DNA from: Myxococcus guangdongensis
Lineage (GTDB): Bacteria; Myxococcota; Myxococcia; Myxococcales; Myxococcaceae
Assembly: GCF_024198255.1 (NCBI RefSeq)
Contig: NZ_JAJVKW010000020.1
Span: 1 to 64,000, forward strand
Reading direction: 5' to 3'
DNA: 64,000 nucleotides
In this document: one piece after another, positions 53,191 through 61,514 of the stretch
How positions within the stretch are numbered: position 1 is the first letter of the stretch
How the letters are laid out: every line of letters begins with the position of its first letter
The notes under the pieces: model-generated
Told to the model about the DNA's origin: nothing
Database searches by the model: none
What the model saw: only the letters and a program-made list of their open reading frames with translations
Made by a program: the position numbers and the translations under genes

Positions 53191-54462
53191 CTAGCGTGTC
53201 CACATGATGTCTATCTCTGGGACCTGCTCCGTCCCGACGGTGATGCCGAACGCGTTGCGCTCCAGGTCCACCTCCCAGAGCCGCCCATGGGCTCGCAGCG
53301 TCCCCATCAGGAACGGCAGCGTGGGGTGCAGGTAGCGACGACGGAGCGAGGAGTCCTTCCCCAGTCGGACGGGCCTGCCGTCCGGGGGCGGCAGCGGCAT
53401 GTCCAGCTCCACCGCCTCGCCGCGGAAGCAGGCGTCGTAGAGGTAGAGCCGCCCGGAGTCCTCCAGGAAGTTCAGACAGTGGCCGTCGTCCCAGCCCGCC
53501 ATGAAGGCATAGCGGGACTCCACGCGGCCGAGCAGTTCCACCGGCTCGTCCGGCGCGAAGGGATAGTGCGCGCAGTCCTGGAAGCGGCCGTGCAACCGCG
53601 TCAGCCGACTGGGCTCGGGTTGGTTGATGCCCGGCGCCACCGCGACCAAAGCCTCCCAGCGCACCTCGTCCGTGCGCGCGTCCTCGCGAGGCATCAGGTG
53701 CAGCGTGCGGCCCTCCAGCGTGACACCCTGGATGTTGGCGAGCTGCTGGAACAGCTGATACCAGCCGCCACACATGCCGCCGCCGACCGCCAGCATGTGC
53801 CGCACCGTCCACGCCGGCACGCCGTAGCGGAGCCCCGTCTCCGGGAGTCCTCGGAGCACGGCGTCGCAGATGTCCTTGCGGGACTCCAGCCCCGCGCACC
53901 AGCGCGAGGACCAGCGCACCAGCGGCGCGTAGGCGCCCGAGACAGGCGCACCCGTTTCTCCGTGGCGCATCGGCGCGCCCGTGGTGAAGAGCTCGTGCTG
54001 ACTGTCACCGAGGAAGAGGGTGCGCGGGCTGCCATCCGCGTCCGTCCACTCCGCCACCCACTGGAGCTCCAGCGCGTGCGTGCCGATGTGGTTGGGCAGC
54101 GGCCGGTTGAAGGGCACCGGCTGCGCGAGCGTGCTCCAGCCCGCGGTGCGCTCCAGGTTGACCGGATGAGGACCGAGCCAGCGGATGCGCGTGCCCGGAC
54201 TGCTCGGCGTGGAGAGCGAGGGCCCGAAGGCGCTCAGCTCGAAGGAGGAGGGGACGAAGTGGTTGGCGAGCAAGGCCACGCGGACGGAGGGGCGCGTGCC
54301 TCGCACGTAGGCGATGGGCTCGGCGCGATGGCCCCGAATCCACTCCGGCAGCTCGCCCAATCGGGTGTCCGTGACGGGATTCCAGAGTGGAACCGTGCCG
54401 CTGTCCGCGTCCCCCCGATCGAAATGCAGGCTGTAGATGGCCAGCGGTTCCGCGTGGTGCAT
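53191..54462 (-). CDS. Transglutaminase-like cysteine-fold protein
   Basis: A 423-residue protein with the order Cys-His-Asp expected of transglutaminase-like enzymes: Cys in GGGMCGGWYQLF (~229), His in DDGHCLNFLED (~327) and Asp in LYLYDACF (~341). The first ~180 residues look like a beta-rich domain of unknown type. Members of this fold act as peptidases, amidases or transferases on peptides or peptidoglycan. No signal peptide is seen. The start is ATG 54462, with GGGGAGG immediately upstream, preferred over the in-frame codon at 54495. It is the middle gene of the CHAT-transglutaminase-small-protein operon. Confidence 0.75.
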   Translation of the reverse strand: MHHAEPLAIYSLHFDRGDADSGTVPLWNPVTDTRLGELPEWIRGHRAEPIAYVRGTRPSVRVALLANHFVPSSFELSAFGPSLSTPSSPGTRIRWLGPHPVNLERTAGWSTLAQPVPFNRPLPNHIGTHALELQWVAEWTDADGSPRTLFLGDSQHELFTTGAPMRHGETGAPVSGAYAPLVRWSSRWCAGLESRKDICDAVLRGLPETGLRYGVPAWTVRHMLAVGGGMCGGWYQLFQQLANIQGVTLEGRTLHLMPREDARTDEVRWEALVAVAPGINQPEPSRLTRLHGRFQDCAHYPFAPDEPVELLGRVESRYAFMAGWDDGHCLNFLEDSGRLYLYDACFRGEAVELDMPLPPPDGRPVRLGKDSSLRRRYLHPTLPFLMGTLRAHGRLWEVDLERNAFGITVGTEQVPEIDIMWTR

Positions 54463-54544
54463 GTCCACCTCCCCCTCGCGCGTGCCGTCAGGCACGGCTT
54501 TGCTTCACGAGCACCCACGGCCTCCCCGAAGGCCTTGGGTGGCG

Positions 54545-57310
54545 CTACTCGTACAACAAGACCTGGCTCACCCAGGGCGCGCCCTTGACCTCGCGCAGCC
54601 AGCGCAGTCGCTCCGCGCGCAGGGCCACCGCGGGCGTGGCGCCGCCGTGGATGCGCTCGCGCACGCCCTGGAAGAAGCGCCCCGCCGAGTCCGGGATGTC
54701 CACCGTCGCCGCGAACACCGCGCGCGCTCCGGCGCCCACGAAGGCCTGCGGCAGCGAGGACGTCTGATGCAGCAGCGGAGGCAGTCGCGCCGCGCTGCAC
54801 GCGCCCAGCAGCACCACGGGCGAGCCCTCCAGCTTCACCTGTCGCAGCGCCTCCGAGGTGAGCGCGTAGCGCCCGTCGTACTCGGGGGCCAACGCGATGA
54901 CCGGCGCCTCCGACAAGCTGCGGTCCACCACGCCATGGGCGTGGAACTCGATGTCGGTGGCGCGCGCCATGGCCTCCAGCACGCGCGACGGCGTGGCCTG
55001 CGCGCCCGACAGCTCCATCGACTGGCCGACGGGCGCGGGCGTCGACTCCCACGAGGACAGGCGCGCGAGCCCCAGCCCCGTGGGGGTCTCCACGTTGGCC
55101 ACCACCACGTGCAGCGCGGGCGGAGGCTTCCTGTCCGGCGCCATCGCGCTCCGCGTGGCCACGCGGTAGCTCCACGCCATCTCGGGCGGCAACAACCCGG
55201 CGCGGCTGTCGAGTGGCGGCGCCGCGAGCACGTCCACCTGGGGGCAGGGCCGCAGCAGGGCCAGGAGCGGCTCCGGCACCAGCCCCGACAGGTCCTCGCC
55301 CAGCGGCTCCTTGCGCGAGGCATCCAGATGTCCCAGCACCTGGCCCCGGGGCCCCAGCGCCACCGCCACGGTGCGCTCGGCCTCCATCGCGGCGATGAGC
55401 GCGCACTGCCGCGGCCGCGTGACGGCGAGCTGCTTCGCCACCACGTCGGGCACCTCGGTGAAGGCGCCGGCCTCGCCCGCGGTGACGGCCATCGTCTGAT
55501 AGGCCACCGCCTCCGCGTCACGCGCGTCCGCGTCGGTGGTGAGATACGGCTGCGCGTCTCGAATGACGGCGGCGAGCTTCTCGTTGCCGACGCTCCGGTT
55601 CAGGAGCAGCTCGAAGCGCGCCTCGACGAGCCGGGCCAGGATGCGACGCCCGGGGGTCTCCCGCGTGGCCAGGGCCCGGGCCAGCTCCTTGCGAATCTGT
55701 TGTTCGTCCTCGGGCTTGCGGTCCAACCGCATCAGGTCCGTGAGCGTCCACACGCCGACGAGGCCGACGGTCGGTCCACACTCCTGCGCGCGCGTCAGGG
55801 CGCGTCGCGCCTCCTGGGGCCGCAACCGCATCAGCTCCAGCGCCGCCACGTTGCGGTGGACGTAGTTCTTCACGTCACAGGTGTCGGGCGCCCGGGCCAG
55901 GTACTCGGCGAGATAGGCGCGAGCGGCGGCCGCGCGGAACTGGAAGCGCGCGGACTGGGAGAGCGCACGCAGCGCGGCGGACTCCAGCTCCCACTCACCC
56001 ATGGACTGCGCCTCGCGCCAGCTGGCGCGCGCCGTCTCGTCGGCCTCCAGCAGGCGATTGGCGGCCGTGGCCCGGTGGCTCACCTTGCGCAGCAGGTCCG
56101 CGCAGCGCGGGCGCAGTCGCTTCTCCCGGCACATCGTCAGCGCGGCCTTGAGCCGTTGGTCCGCCTGCCACGTCTGACCCTCGAGGCCCTCCTGCATCGC
56201 GAGCGCGTCCTGGACGAGCAGCTCCACCCAGGGGTCGTTCCACTTCCTGGCCAGTGACTCCCATTCATCGGGAGGGCTCGGCGCCTCGGACGAGCGCAGC
56301 ATCGCGCCGAGCAGCAGGTCGGACTCACCCGACGCTCGCAGCTTCGTGAGGAACTCCGTGGAGGCGGGAGCGCGCGCCACGAGGAGCCGGGCGTACTCGG
56401 CGGCCAGCGGCGCGCGCCGCGTGAAGTCCCGTGCGGCGATGGCGCGCGTGTACTCGGTCAGCGCCGTGCCGCCGTGGATGCCATCGAGCAGCTCGGCCAG
56501 GGGCAGCAGCGCCGTCACTCGCGCGGAGGAAGGGGCCGTGCGGACGGCGTCGTAGAACAGCCCGCGCGCGATGCCGGGGTGCTGGCGCGCCTCCTCCAAC
56601 GGCACGGGCGCCCGCGGGTCCGTGGTCAGGCGCGTCATGGCCGCGTGGGTGCGCTTCCAGGCCTCCATTCGCTGCGTCACGGAGCGACGGAGGGCCTCCG
56701 CCTGCTCACGGGCCTCCTTGCTCCAGCCCGCTTCGCCCAGTGTGGCCACCTCGTCGAAGACCGAGGCCGACACCAGGTGTAGCCCCATCTCCCGCAGGAC
56801 GAGGGCCCGGTTCCACAACGCCTGGGGATGACGTGGAGACGCCTCCAGCAGGGCGTCGAGTCGCTCCAGCGCGTCGTCGTGCCGCCCGAGCAGGAACAGG
56901 GCGACGGCCTGGTCATTGTCCCGGTTCAGCGACGGCTTCGCGTGCTGCAGGTGCGCGAGCCCCTGCTGCGGGTCGCCATGCACCAGATAGGACGCGGCGA
57001 TGCCGGCGCGGTCCGCCTTCTCCTCCAGCCGCGCCAGCTCTCGCAGCGGCACGGCGACCGAGGCGCGCTCCTCGCGTGGGCGCGAGTAGGGACGGTGCAC
57101 ATCCGCGGCGGGGACGGAGAGGCGGGCTTCCAGCGGCCGTGTGCGCGCGTCGGTGAGCCAGAGCAATTCCTGGCGGCGGTTGGACAGCGGCCCCGAGCGG
57201 GCGATGAGGATGGCCGGGAACACGAGCAGCGGGATGAGGTGCCACGCACGCAGGCGAGGGGCGCGTCGCCCTCGAGTGGACTTCCCTGGTGCATCCAGCT
57301 CGGCGGCCAT
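54545..57310 (-). CDS. Membrane-anchored TPR-CHAT protein (caspase-like)
   Basis: A 921-residue protein with one N-terminal membrane helix (LIPLLVFPAILIA, ~20-35). A long helical TPR-like region (~100-620) follows, then a C-terminal CHAT domain. The caspase-type dyad is visible: His in IEFHAHGV (~790) and Cys in VVLLGACSAARLP (~837). CHAT proteases such as those in type III-E CRISPR and gasdermin systems are activated by partner binding and cleave specific substrates. Target and trigger here are unknown. The start is ATG 57310, with GGGGAGGG upstream; GTG 57331 in frame is the alternative. It is the first gene of an operon with the transglutaminase-like and 132-residue proteins. Confidence 0.85.
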   Translation of the reverse strand: MAAELDAPGKSTRGRRAPRLRAWHLIPLLVFPAILIARSGPLSNRRQELLWLTDARTRPLEARLSVPAADVHRPYSRPREERASVAVPLRELARLEEKADRAGIAASYLVHGDPQQGLAHLQHAKPSLNRDNDQAVALFLLGRHDDALERLDALLEASPRHPQALWNRALVLREMGLHLVSASVFDEVATLGEAGWSKEAREQAEALRRSVTQRMEAWKRTHAAMTRLTTDPRAPVPLEEARQHPGIARGLFYDAVRTAPSSARVTALLPLAELLDGIHGGTALTEYTRAIAARDFTRRAPLAAEYARLLVARAPASTEFLTKLRASGESDLLLGAMLRSSEAPSPPDEWESLARKWNDPWVELLVQDALAMQEGLEGQTWQADQRLKAALTMCREKRLRPRCADLLRKVSHRATAANRLLEADETARASWREAQSMGEWELESAALRALSQSARFQFRAAAARAYLAEYLARAPDTCDVKNYVHRNVAALELMRLRPQEARRALTRAQECGPTVGLVGVWTLTDLMRLDRKPEDEQQIRKELARALATRETPGRRILARLVEARFELLLNRSVGNEKLAAVIRDAQPYLTTDADARDAEAVAYQTMAVTAGEAGAFTEVPDVVAKQLAVTRPRQCALIAAMEAERTVAVALGPRGQVLGHLDASRKEPLGEDLSGLVPEPLLALLRPCPQVDVLAAPPLDSRAGLLPPEMAWSYRVATRSAMAPDRKPPPALHVVVANVETPTGLGLARLSSWESTPAPVGQSMELSGAQATPSRVLEAMARATDIEFHAHGVVDRSLSEAPVIALAPEYDGRYALTSEALRQVKLEGSPVVLLGACSAARLPPLLHQTSSLPQAFVGAGARAVFAATVDIPDSAGRFFQGVRERIHGGATPAVALRAERLRWLREVKGAPWVSQVLLYE

Positions 57311-57491
57311 CCGCTGGACCCTCCCCGTCACTTCGCGTCCCGGGGCGCGAAGCCAGCACTGCGTTCGTGTGTCTTAAGCCAAAGACGCGGATGTCGACAA
57401 ACCGTGGAAAATAGAGGCGCGAATCGCACACCGGCTCGGAGATGACGCTGCGGGTCAACCCTGATGCGCCACGCGCGCTAGGCTGGGTCCC

Positions 57492-58451
57492 ATGTTCATC
57501 GTCGTCCTGGGTGGTGGTGTGTCAGGTCTGACCTGCGGCATCCGCTTGCTGGAGGCGGGGCACACCGTCGAGGTGTGGGCGCGGGAGGTGTCACCCCACA
57601 CGACGTCGGATGTCGCCGCGGCCGTCTGGTATCCCTATCGCGCCTGGCCGCAGGAGCGCGTCAACGCCTGGGCCAAGAGGACATACACCGTGCTGGCCTC
57701 GCTTGCGCACGAACAGCCCGAGGCGGGCATCCTGCAAGTCTCCGGCGTCGAGCTGTTCCGTCGTCCCGTGGAGGACCCATGGTGGCGCGACAGCGTGCCT
57801 GACTTCCGTCGCGCGAGGCCGGAGGAGCTCCCACCGGGTTTGTTGGAGGGTTATCACTTCACCGCGCCCGTCATCGAGATGCCGCGCTACCTGCCGTTCC
57901 TGGGGGCGAGGTTGCGCGCGTTGGGCGGGACGCTGAGCCAGCGCGAGGTGCGCTCGCTCGACGAGGCGTGGGAGCGTGCGTCGATGGTGGTCAACTGCAC
58001 GGGGTTGGGGGCGCGCGAGGTCGTGGGAGACTCGACGCTGTACCCGGTGCGAGGCGAGGTGCTGCGTGTGTCGCCGCCGCCCACGGACCGCTTCCTCTTC
58101 GATGACGAACACGAGGACGGCATCACCTACGTGATTCCGCGCTCGGGCGACTGCATCCTCGGAGGCACGGTGGAGGAGGGGAACGCCTCACTCACTCCGG
58201 ACCCGGACGCGGCGCGCGGCATCCTGGCTCGCACCGCGCCGCTGTTGCCGCCGGGCGCGGTGTTCGACGTGGTGGAGCACAAGGTGGGGCTGCGCCCCGG
58301 ACGACCCACCGTGAGGCTGGAGGCGGAGGTCATCGCGGGGCGCGTCGTGGTGCACGACTATGGACATGGGGGCGCGGGGGTCACGCTCTCCTGGGGCTGC
58401 GCGGAGGAGGTGGTGCAACTCGTCCACGCTCACCAGACGCAGGTGAGGTAG
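57492..58451 (+). CDS. D-amino-acid oxidase family flavoprotein
   Basis: A 319-residue FAD enzyme. The N-terminal dinucleotide motif is VVLGGGVSGLTCGIRL. The C-terminal HDYGHGGAGVTLSWG is the diagnostic stretch of D-amino-acid/D-aspartate oxidases, with the active-site GLRPGRP before it. It should oxidise neutral or acidic D-amino acids to keto acids with hydrogen peroxide. The length is a little short for eukaryotic DAAO but normal for bacterial ones. It starts at ATG 57492 and is divergent from the CHAT gene; the 181-bp gap contains the AT-rich promoter zone. Its end overlaps the convergent lipoprotein gene by 22 bp. Confidence 0.9.
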   Translation: MFIVVLGGGVSGLTCGIRLLEAGHTVEVWAREVSPHTTSDVAAAVWYPYRAWPQERVNAWAKRTYTVLASLAHEQPEAGILQVSGVELFRRPVEDPWWRDSVPDFRRARPEELPPGLLEGYHFTAPVIEMPRYLPFLGARLRALGGTLSQREVRSLDEAWERASMVVNCTGLGAREVVGDSTLYPVRGEVLRVSPPPTDRFLFDDEHEDGITYVIPRSGDCILGGTVEEGNASLTPDPDAARGILARTAPLLPPGAVFDVVEHKVGLRPGRPTVRLEAEVIAGRVVVHDYGHGGAGVTLSWGCAEEVVQLVHAHQTQVR

Positions 58452-59314
58452 CCCTTCTTGCCGTTGGTGACCTTGAGGTCGGTCCAGCCCGTGTCCTCGT
58501 TCTTGATGAGCGATACGCCGTCCTGATAGCCGCCGGTGAAGTCCCCGAAGATGCCGCGCAGCAGGCCCACGGTGACGGGGCCGTTGCACATCGGCACGGT
58601 GGCGTTGCCCTCCCAGGCGCCGTCCGCCGCGCCGCCACCGGGGAAGTCCACGCAGTGCGCGGTGCCGCCCATGTTGGCCGCCTCGCTGGCGTCGTCGGAG
58701 GACCAGCCCTTGAGCACCCAGGCGTCGTAGGAGGCCCCGCCGTTGGGCGGGAAGATGGTCTGCTTGCTGACGAGCAGCCCGGGCTTGGAGTCGCCCTGGT
58801 AGTGGAACGTCATGCCGGCACGAGACCAGATGCTGGTGAGGAAGCAGCGGCGGTTCTCGTTCACGGGCACGTAGGGGAAGGAGCAGTTGACCGACGTGCA
58901 CTCGGACCAGCTCATGGACACGCGGTTGGCGGTGTTGGCGATGCAGGTCGCCTCGCCCAACACACCCGTGCCGATGCCATCACGCGTCCGGAGCTTCCAC
59001 CGGCCGCCCTCGTTGTAGACGCCCACGCTGGAGATGGGGGAGTGAGGGCTCGCCGACTGGCCCTTGAGGTTGCCGCGCACGCCCGTGAGGAAGCACGTCT
59101 GCGTGTCGGAGGGCCCCAGGTCCAGGTCGGCGCCGTTGTTGCCCGGCGTGCCCCAGCCCGCGCGCGCCGTGACGACGAGGCCGCTCTTCACCTCGCCCAC
59201 CACCTCCGCCGCTGGGGGGCTCTCGGGTGTCTGCGCTTCCATCTCCTCGCCGCACGCCACGGCGAGCAGGGTGAACGGCAGGGCCCACAGTCGCTTCATT
59301 CCACGCGTCATCAT
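58430..59314 (-). CDS. Putative exported lipoprotein, 294 residues
   Basis: Begins MMTRGMKRLWALPFTLLAVACGEE, a signal peptide ending in a plausible lipobox (LAVAC). The mature part is rich in Gly, Trp and Cys with a repeated layout (TCFLTGVRGN..., RCFLTSIWSR... and later TVGLLRGIFGDF), as if built from two or three similar beta units. I do not recognise the family. The start at ATG 59314 has GGAAAGG 8 nt upstream; ATG 59299 is a possible alternative. It converges on the D-amino-acid-oxidase-like gene with a 22-bp overlap. Confidence 0.65.
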   Translation of the reverse strand: MMTRGMKRLWALPFTLLAVACGEEMEAQTPESPPAAEVVGEVKSGLVVTARAGWGTPGNNGADLDLGPSDTQTCFLTGVRGNLKGQSASPHSPISSVGVYNEGGRWKLRTRDGIGTGVLGEATCIANTANRVSMSWSECTSVNCSFPYVPVNENRRCFLTSIWSRAGMTFHYQGDSKPGLLVSKQTIFPPNGGASYDAWVLKGWSSDDASEAANMGGTAHCVDFPGGGAADGAWEGNATVPMCNGPVTVGLLRGIFGDFTGGYQDGVSLIKNEDTGWTDLKVTNGKKGYLTCVW

Positions 59315-59519
59315 TGTCAGCGCCTTTCCATCGAGTCCCACGCGGGGGGCGTCCCCGGTGTCTCTCGATGGAACGGAGCTGTCCGCGGATATTCCCGCGG
59401 GATGTCAGGCGTTGGCGCGGAGCACTCGGCCGAAGCCGCGCTCGTAGTCTCGTGCTCCTGCGCCCGGGTCGTGCTCCTGCATCCACCCTGAGCTCGTGCA
59501 AACACCCCGCATTCCCGGT

Positions 59520-60215
59520 CTACAGACAGCTACCCGCGTTGGCGAAGTCCGGGTAGCACTGCGCCCCGAACATGCGGACCGCGGTGAATGACACGTACCG
59601 CCGCCACTCGGGCCGCTGCCGCATCCGGATCTCGAGTCTCACCTCAATGTTCGGTGGCAGCATCGCCTCCACCTCACCGTAGAAGAAGACGGCCAGCGGC
59701 AGGTTCCGGACCGCGGCGTCAGTCCATGCCGTGCCGTTGAAGGTCTGCAGTGCGAGCACGACCTCGTCCTGGATCCCGGGCCGCAGGTCTCCAGGGCCCA
59801 TCTCGAACTGCACCGAGCCGCGCACCTTCCCATTTTGGATGTTCGCGAAGAATCCGGTGACGTGGCCCAGGACTTGGTAGCCCGTGCCTTGCGCAAGCAC
59901 CGAGTCGAGATAGGGAACGTGAGACTCCAGGATGTTGTACAGTGCGTTGCCGCCGCCCCAGTTCATCGTGGCGGGGCTCGACCCACTCCTCGACCGAATG
60001 AGCCAGCCAATGTCCGGGGGCGAATAGGTCTCCCAGTTGGAAGGCACGAAGGCAAGGTTCCAGATGGGCAGCTCGATTTCGTACCCATGGGTGCCCGGCA
60101 CGTTCGCGGTCTGCTCCACGACGGAGATAGGCTCCGCCGTCCCGTCGGCCGACGGCAGTCCCTCTCCACAACCCAACAGCGACAATGCACACAGCAGCGA
60201 TACGACCTGTCTCAC
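59520..60215 (-). CDS. Putative lipoprotein under a candidate sigma-54 promoter
   Basis: A 231-residue lipoprotein with lipobox SLLGC at residues ~11-15. The mature domain is beta-rich, with aromatic residues and no recognised family. The start is GTG 60215, because AAGGAG lies 7 nt upstream and the signal peptide follows directly; an in-frame codon at 60233 would read through the Shine-Dalgarno. A close match to the -24/-12 sigma-54 consensus lies at 60245-60260. Two cysteines at the extreme C-terminus may form a disulphide. It probably has an outer-membrane or periplasmic location. Confidence 0.65.
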   Translation of the reverse strand: MRQVVSLLCALSLLGCGEGLPSADGTAEPISVVEQTANVPGTHGYEIELPIWNLAFVPSNWETYSPPDIGWLIRSRSGSSPATMNWGGGNALYNILESHVPYLDSVLAQGTGYQVLGHVTGFFANIQNGKVRGSVQFEMGPGDLRPGIQDEVVLALQTFNGTAWTDAAVRNLPLAVFFYGEVEAMLPPNIEVRLEIRMRQRPEWRRYVSFTAVRMFGAQCYPDFANAGSCL

Positions 60216-60244
60216 GTCCCAGCTCCTTCCCACAAATCAAGCAT

Positions 60245-60260
60245 AGCTAATCTCTTGCCA
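60245..60260 (-). promoter_or_regulatory. Candidate sigma-54 (-24/-12) promoter
   Basis: On the minus strand the site reads TGGCAAGAGATTAGCT, matching TGGCACRNNNNTTGCW at 14 of 16 positions, with the invariant GG and GC exactly 10 bases apart. Transcription would start about 12 nt further on, near 60234, giving a ~20-nt leader that contains the AAGGAG site. The rest of the 273-bp gap (60216-60488) shows nothing else. Confidence 0.5.
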
Positions 60261-60488
60261 CGACAAGTGGCGCCAATAAATCAGACATCCTAGGATAGAA
60301 CTCTTCCGCGGGAGCGCTGCCGAATGGAATCCAATGACGATGCGGAAGTCTAATGTCATTTCATGAAGCAACTCTCACGCGCCGCGACGCCAGCGCATAG
60401 GCATACTCATACGCCAGGATCCCCTGCGACACCACCAACGGAGCGCCTGCCCCGACTTCACTTGTGAGTGCGTGACGGCAGTATGGAA

Positions 60489-61454
60489 TTACGTTTCAAC
60501 ACCCCACAACCCCACTTGCGCCGAGCCCTCGCCCCAGGCGATAAACCGCCCGTCCGGGGAGAAGACTGCGGCACTTGCCTGCGAATCATCCTCGTCCGAA
60601 TGGGCGTAGAGGCGCATGCCCTCGTCAGTCCTCAGCACGACGAATGCGCCCGTATCAGCACCGACCGCGAGCAGAGAGCCGTCGAAATTGAAGCTCAAGC
60701 GCCAGGCTCCAGCGGGCGGGCCTTTGCGGGTTCCCACAACCTGCATGCTCGTCACGTCAATCAGGACGATCTCTCCCGTCGACGTCCCTGCGGCGAGCAG
60801 GTTGCCCGTCGGAGCAAAGGCCACTGCCCAGACATAGGAGGCCTGCACGGAGATGGCCCCGCGCGAGGCCCCGGTTCTCACGTCCCAGAGGCGAATCGAG
60901 CCCTGGGTGCCGTTCTCGCCCCGGTCATCCGCCGCACCTGCGGCAGCCAGAGTCGCATCGGGCGAAAGGGCGCAGCCGTAGAGCAGCGTGGGGACAGGCT
61001 CTAGGTCCCGGAGGGGCCGCCAGTGGGTAACGTCCCAGAGGCGAAGGTCTCCAATCGCCCCTGCTACCAGCAGGAGGTTTCCCTGGCGCGACAGGTCGAT
61101 CCCCTGGGTGGTCAGTCCAAGCGGGGCCGAGCGCAGCGCCCTACCGTCGGCCGCCGACCATGCCTGGAGTTGCCCTCCGATGGTGACCGACATGACTGTC
61201 TGGGCATCCGGGAGGACCACCGCCGCGAGCCCGCCCGGAAGGTACTGGACGGCTCGAGGATGCGGAGATTCGTCCTGGAGGTCCCACCAACGGAGTCGCC
61301 CCTCGCCGCCCTGCTCCATGGAGACGAGCAGGCGTGACTTGGCGTCGAAGGCCAGCAACTGCCCCCGATAGGTCGGATGGAGGATCCGCTCTCCCAGTTG
61401 TCGCAGCCGAGTCAGTTGCTTCGCGTTCTGGGGGGTCACAATTCGAGGAGACAT
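60489..61454 (-). CDS. WD40 beta-propeller protein
   Basis: A 321-residue cytoplasmic-looking protein made of WD-type repeats. LRWWDL, LRLWDV and IRLWDV close successive blades, and ALSPD, AFAPTG and FSPDGRF begin them. It would fold as a single beta-propeller used for protein binding. No other domain and no signal peptide are seen. ATG 61454 begins the conserved part. An upstream ATG at 61496 is possible, but a 6-bp hairpin (CCGGCT/AGCCGG) lies between the two. It follows the large secreted protein gene within 20-60 bp on the same strand and may be its partner. Confidence 0.7.
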   Translation of the reverse strand: MSPRIVTPQNAKQLTRLRQLGERILHPTYRGQLLAFDAKSRLLVSMEQGGEGRLRWWDLQDESPHPRAVQYLPGGLAAVVLPDAQTVMSVTIGGQLQAWSAADGRALRSAPLGLTTQGIDLSRQGNLLLVAGAIGDLRLWDVTHWRPLRDLEPVPTLLYGCALSPDATLAAAGAADDRGENGTQGSIRLWDVRTGASRGAISVQASYVWAVAFAPTGNLLAAGTSTGEIVLIDVTSMQVVGTRKGPPAGAWRLSFNFDGSLLAVGADTGAFVVLRTDEGMRLYAHSDEDDSQASAAVFSPDGRFIAWGEGSAQVGLWGVET

Positions 61455-61514
61455 GGTCGCAAAGCCCGGGCCGGCTGAAAGCCGGACCGGGTCCATCAAG
61501 AGGCACAGCGGAAA

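Noticed and set aside
57332-57491. Sigma-70 promoter for the CHAT operon (TTGTCG with a 17-bp spacer to TTAAGA)
   Set aside because: The -10 element matches poorly, so it is not listed as a feature.
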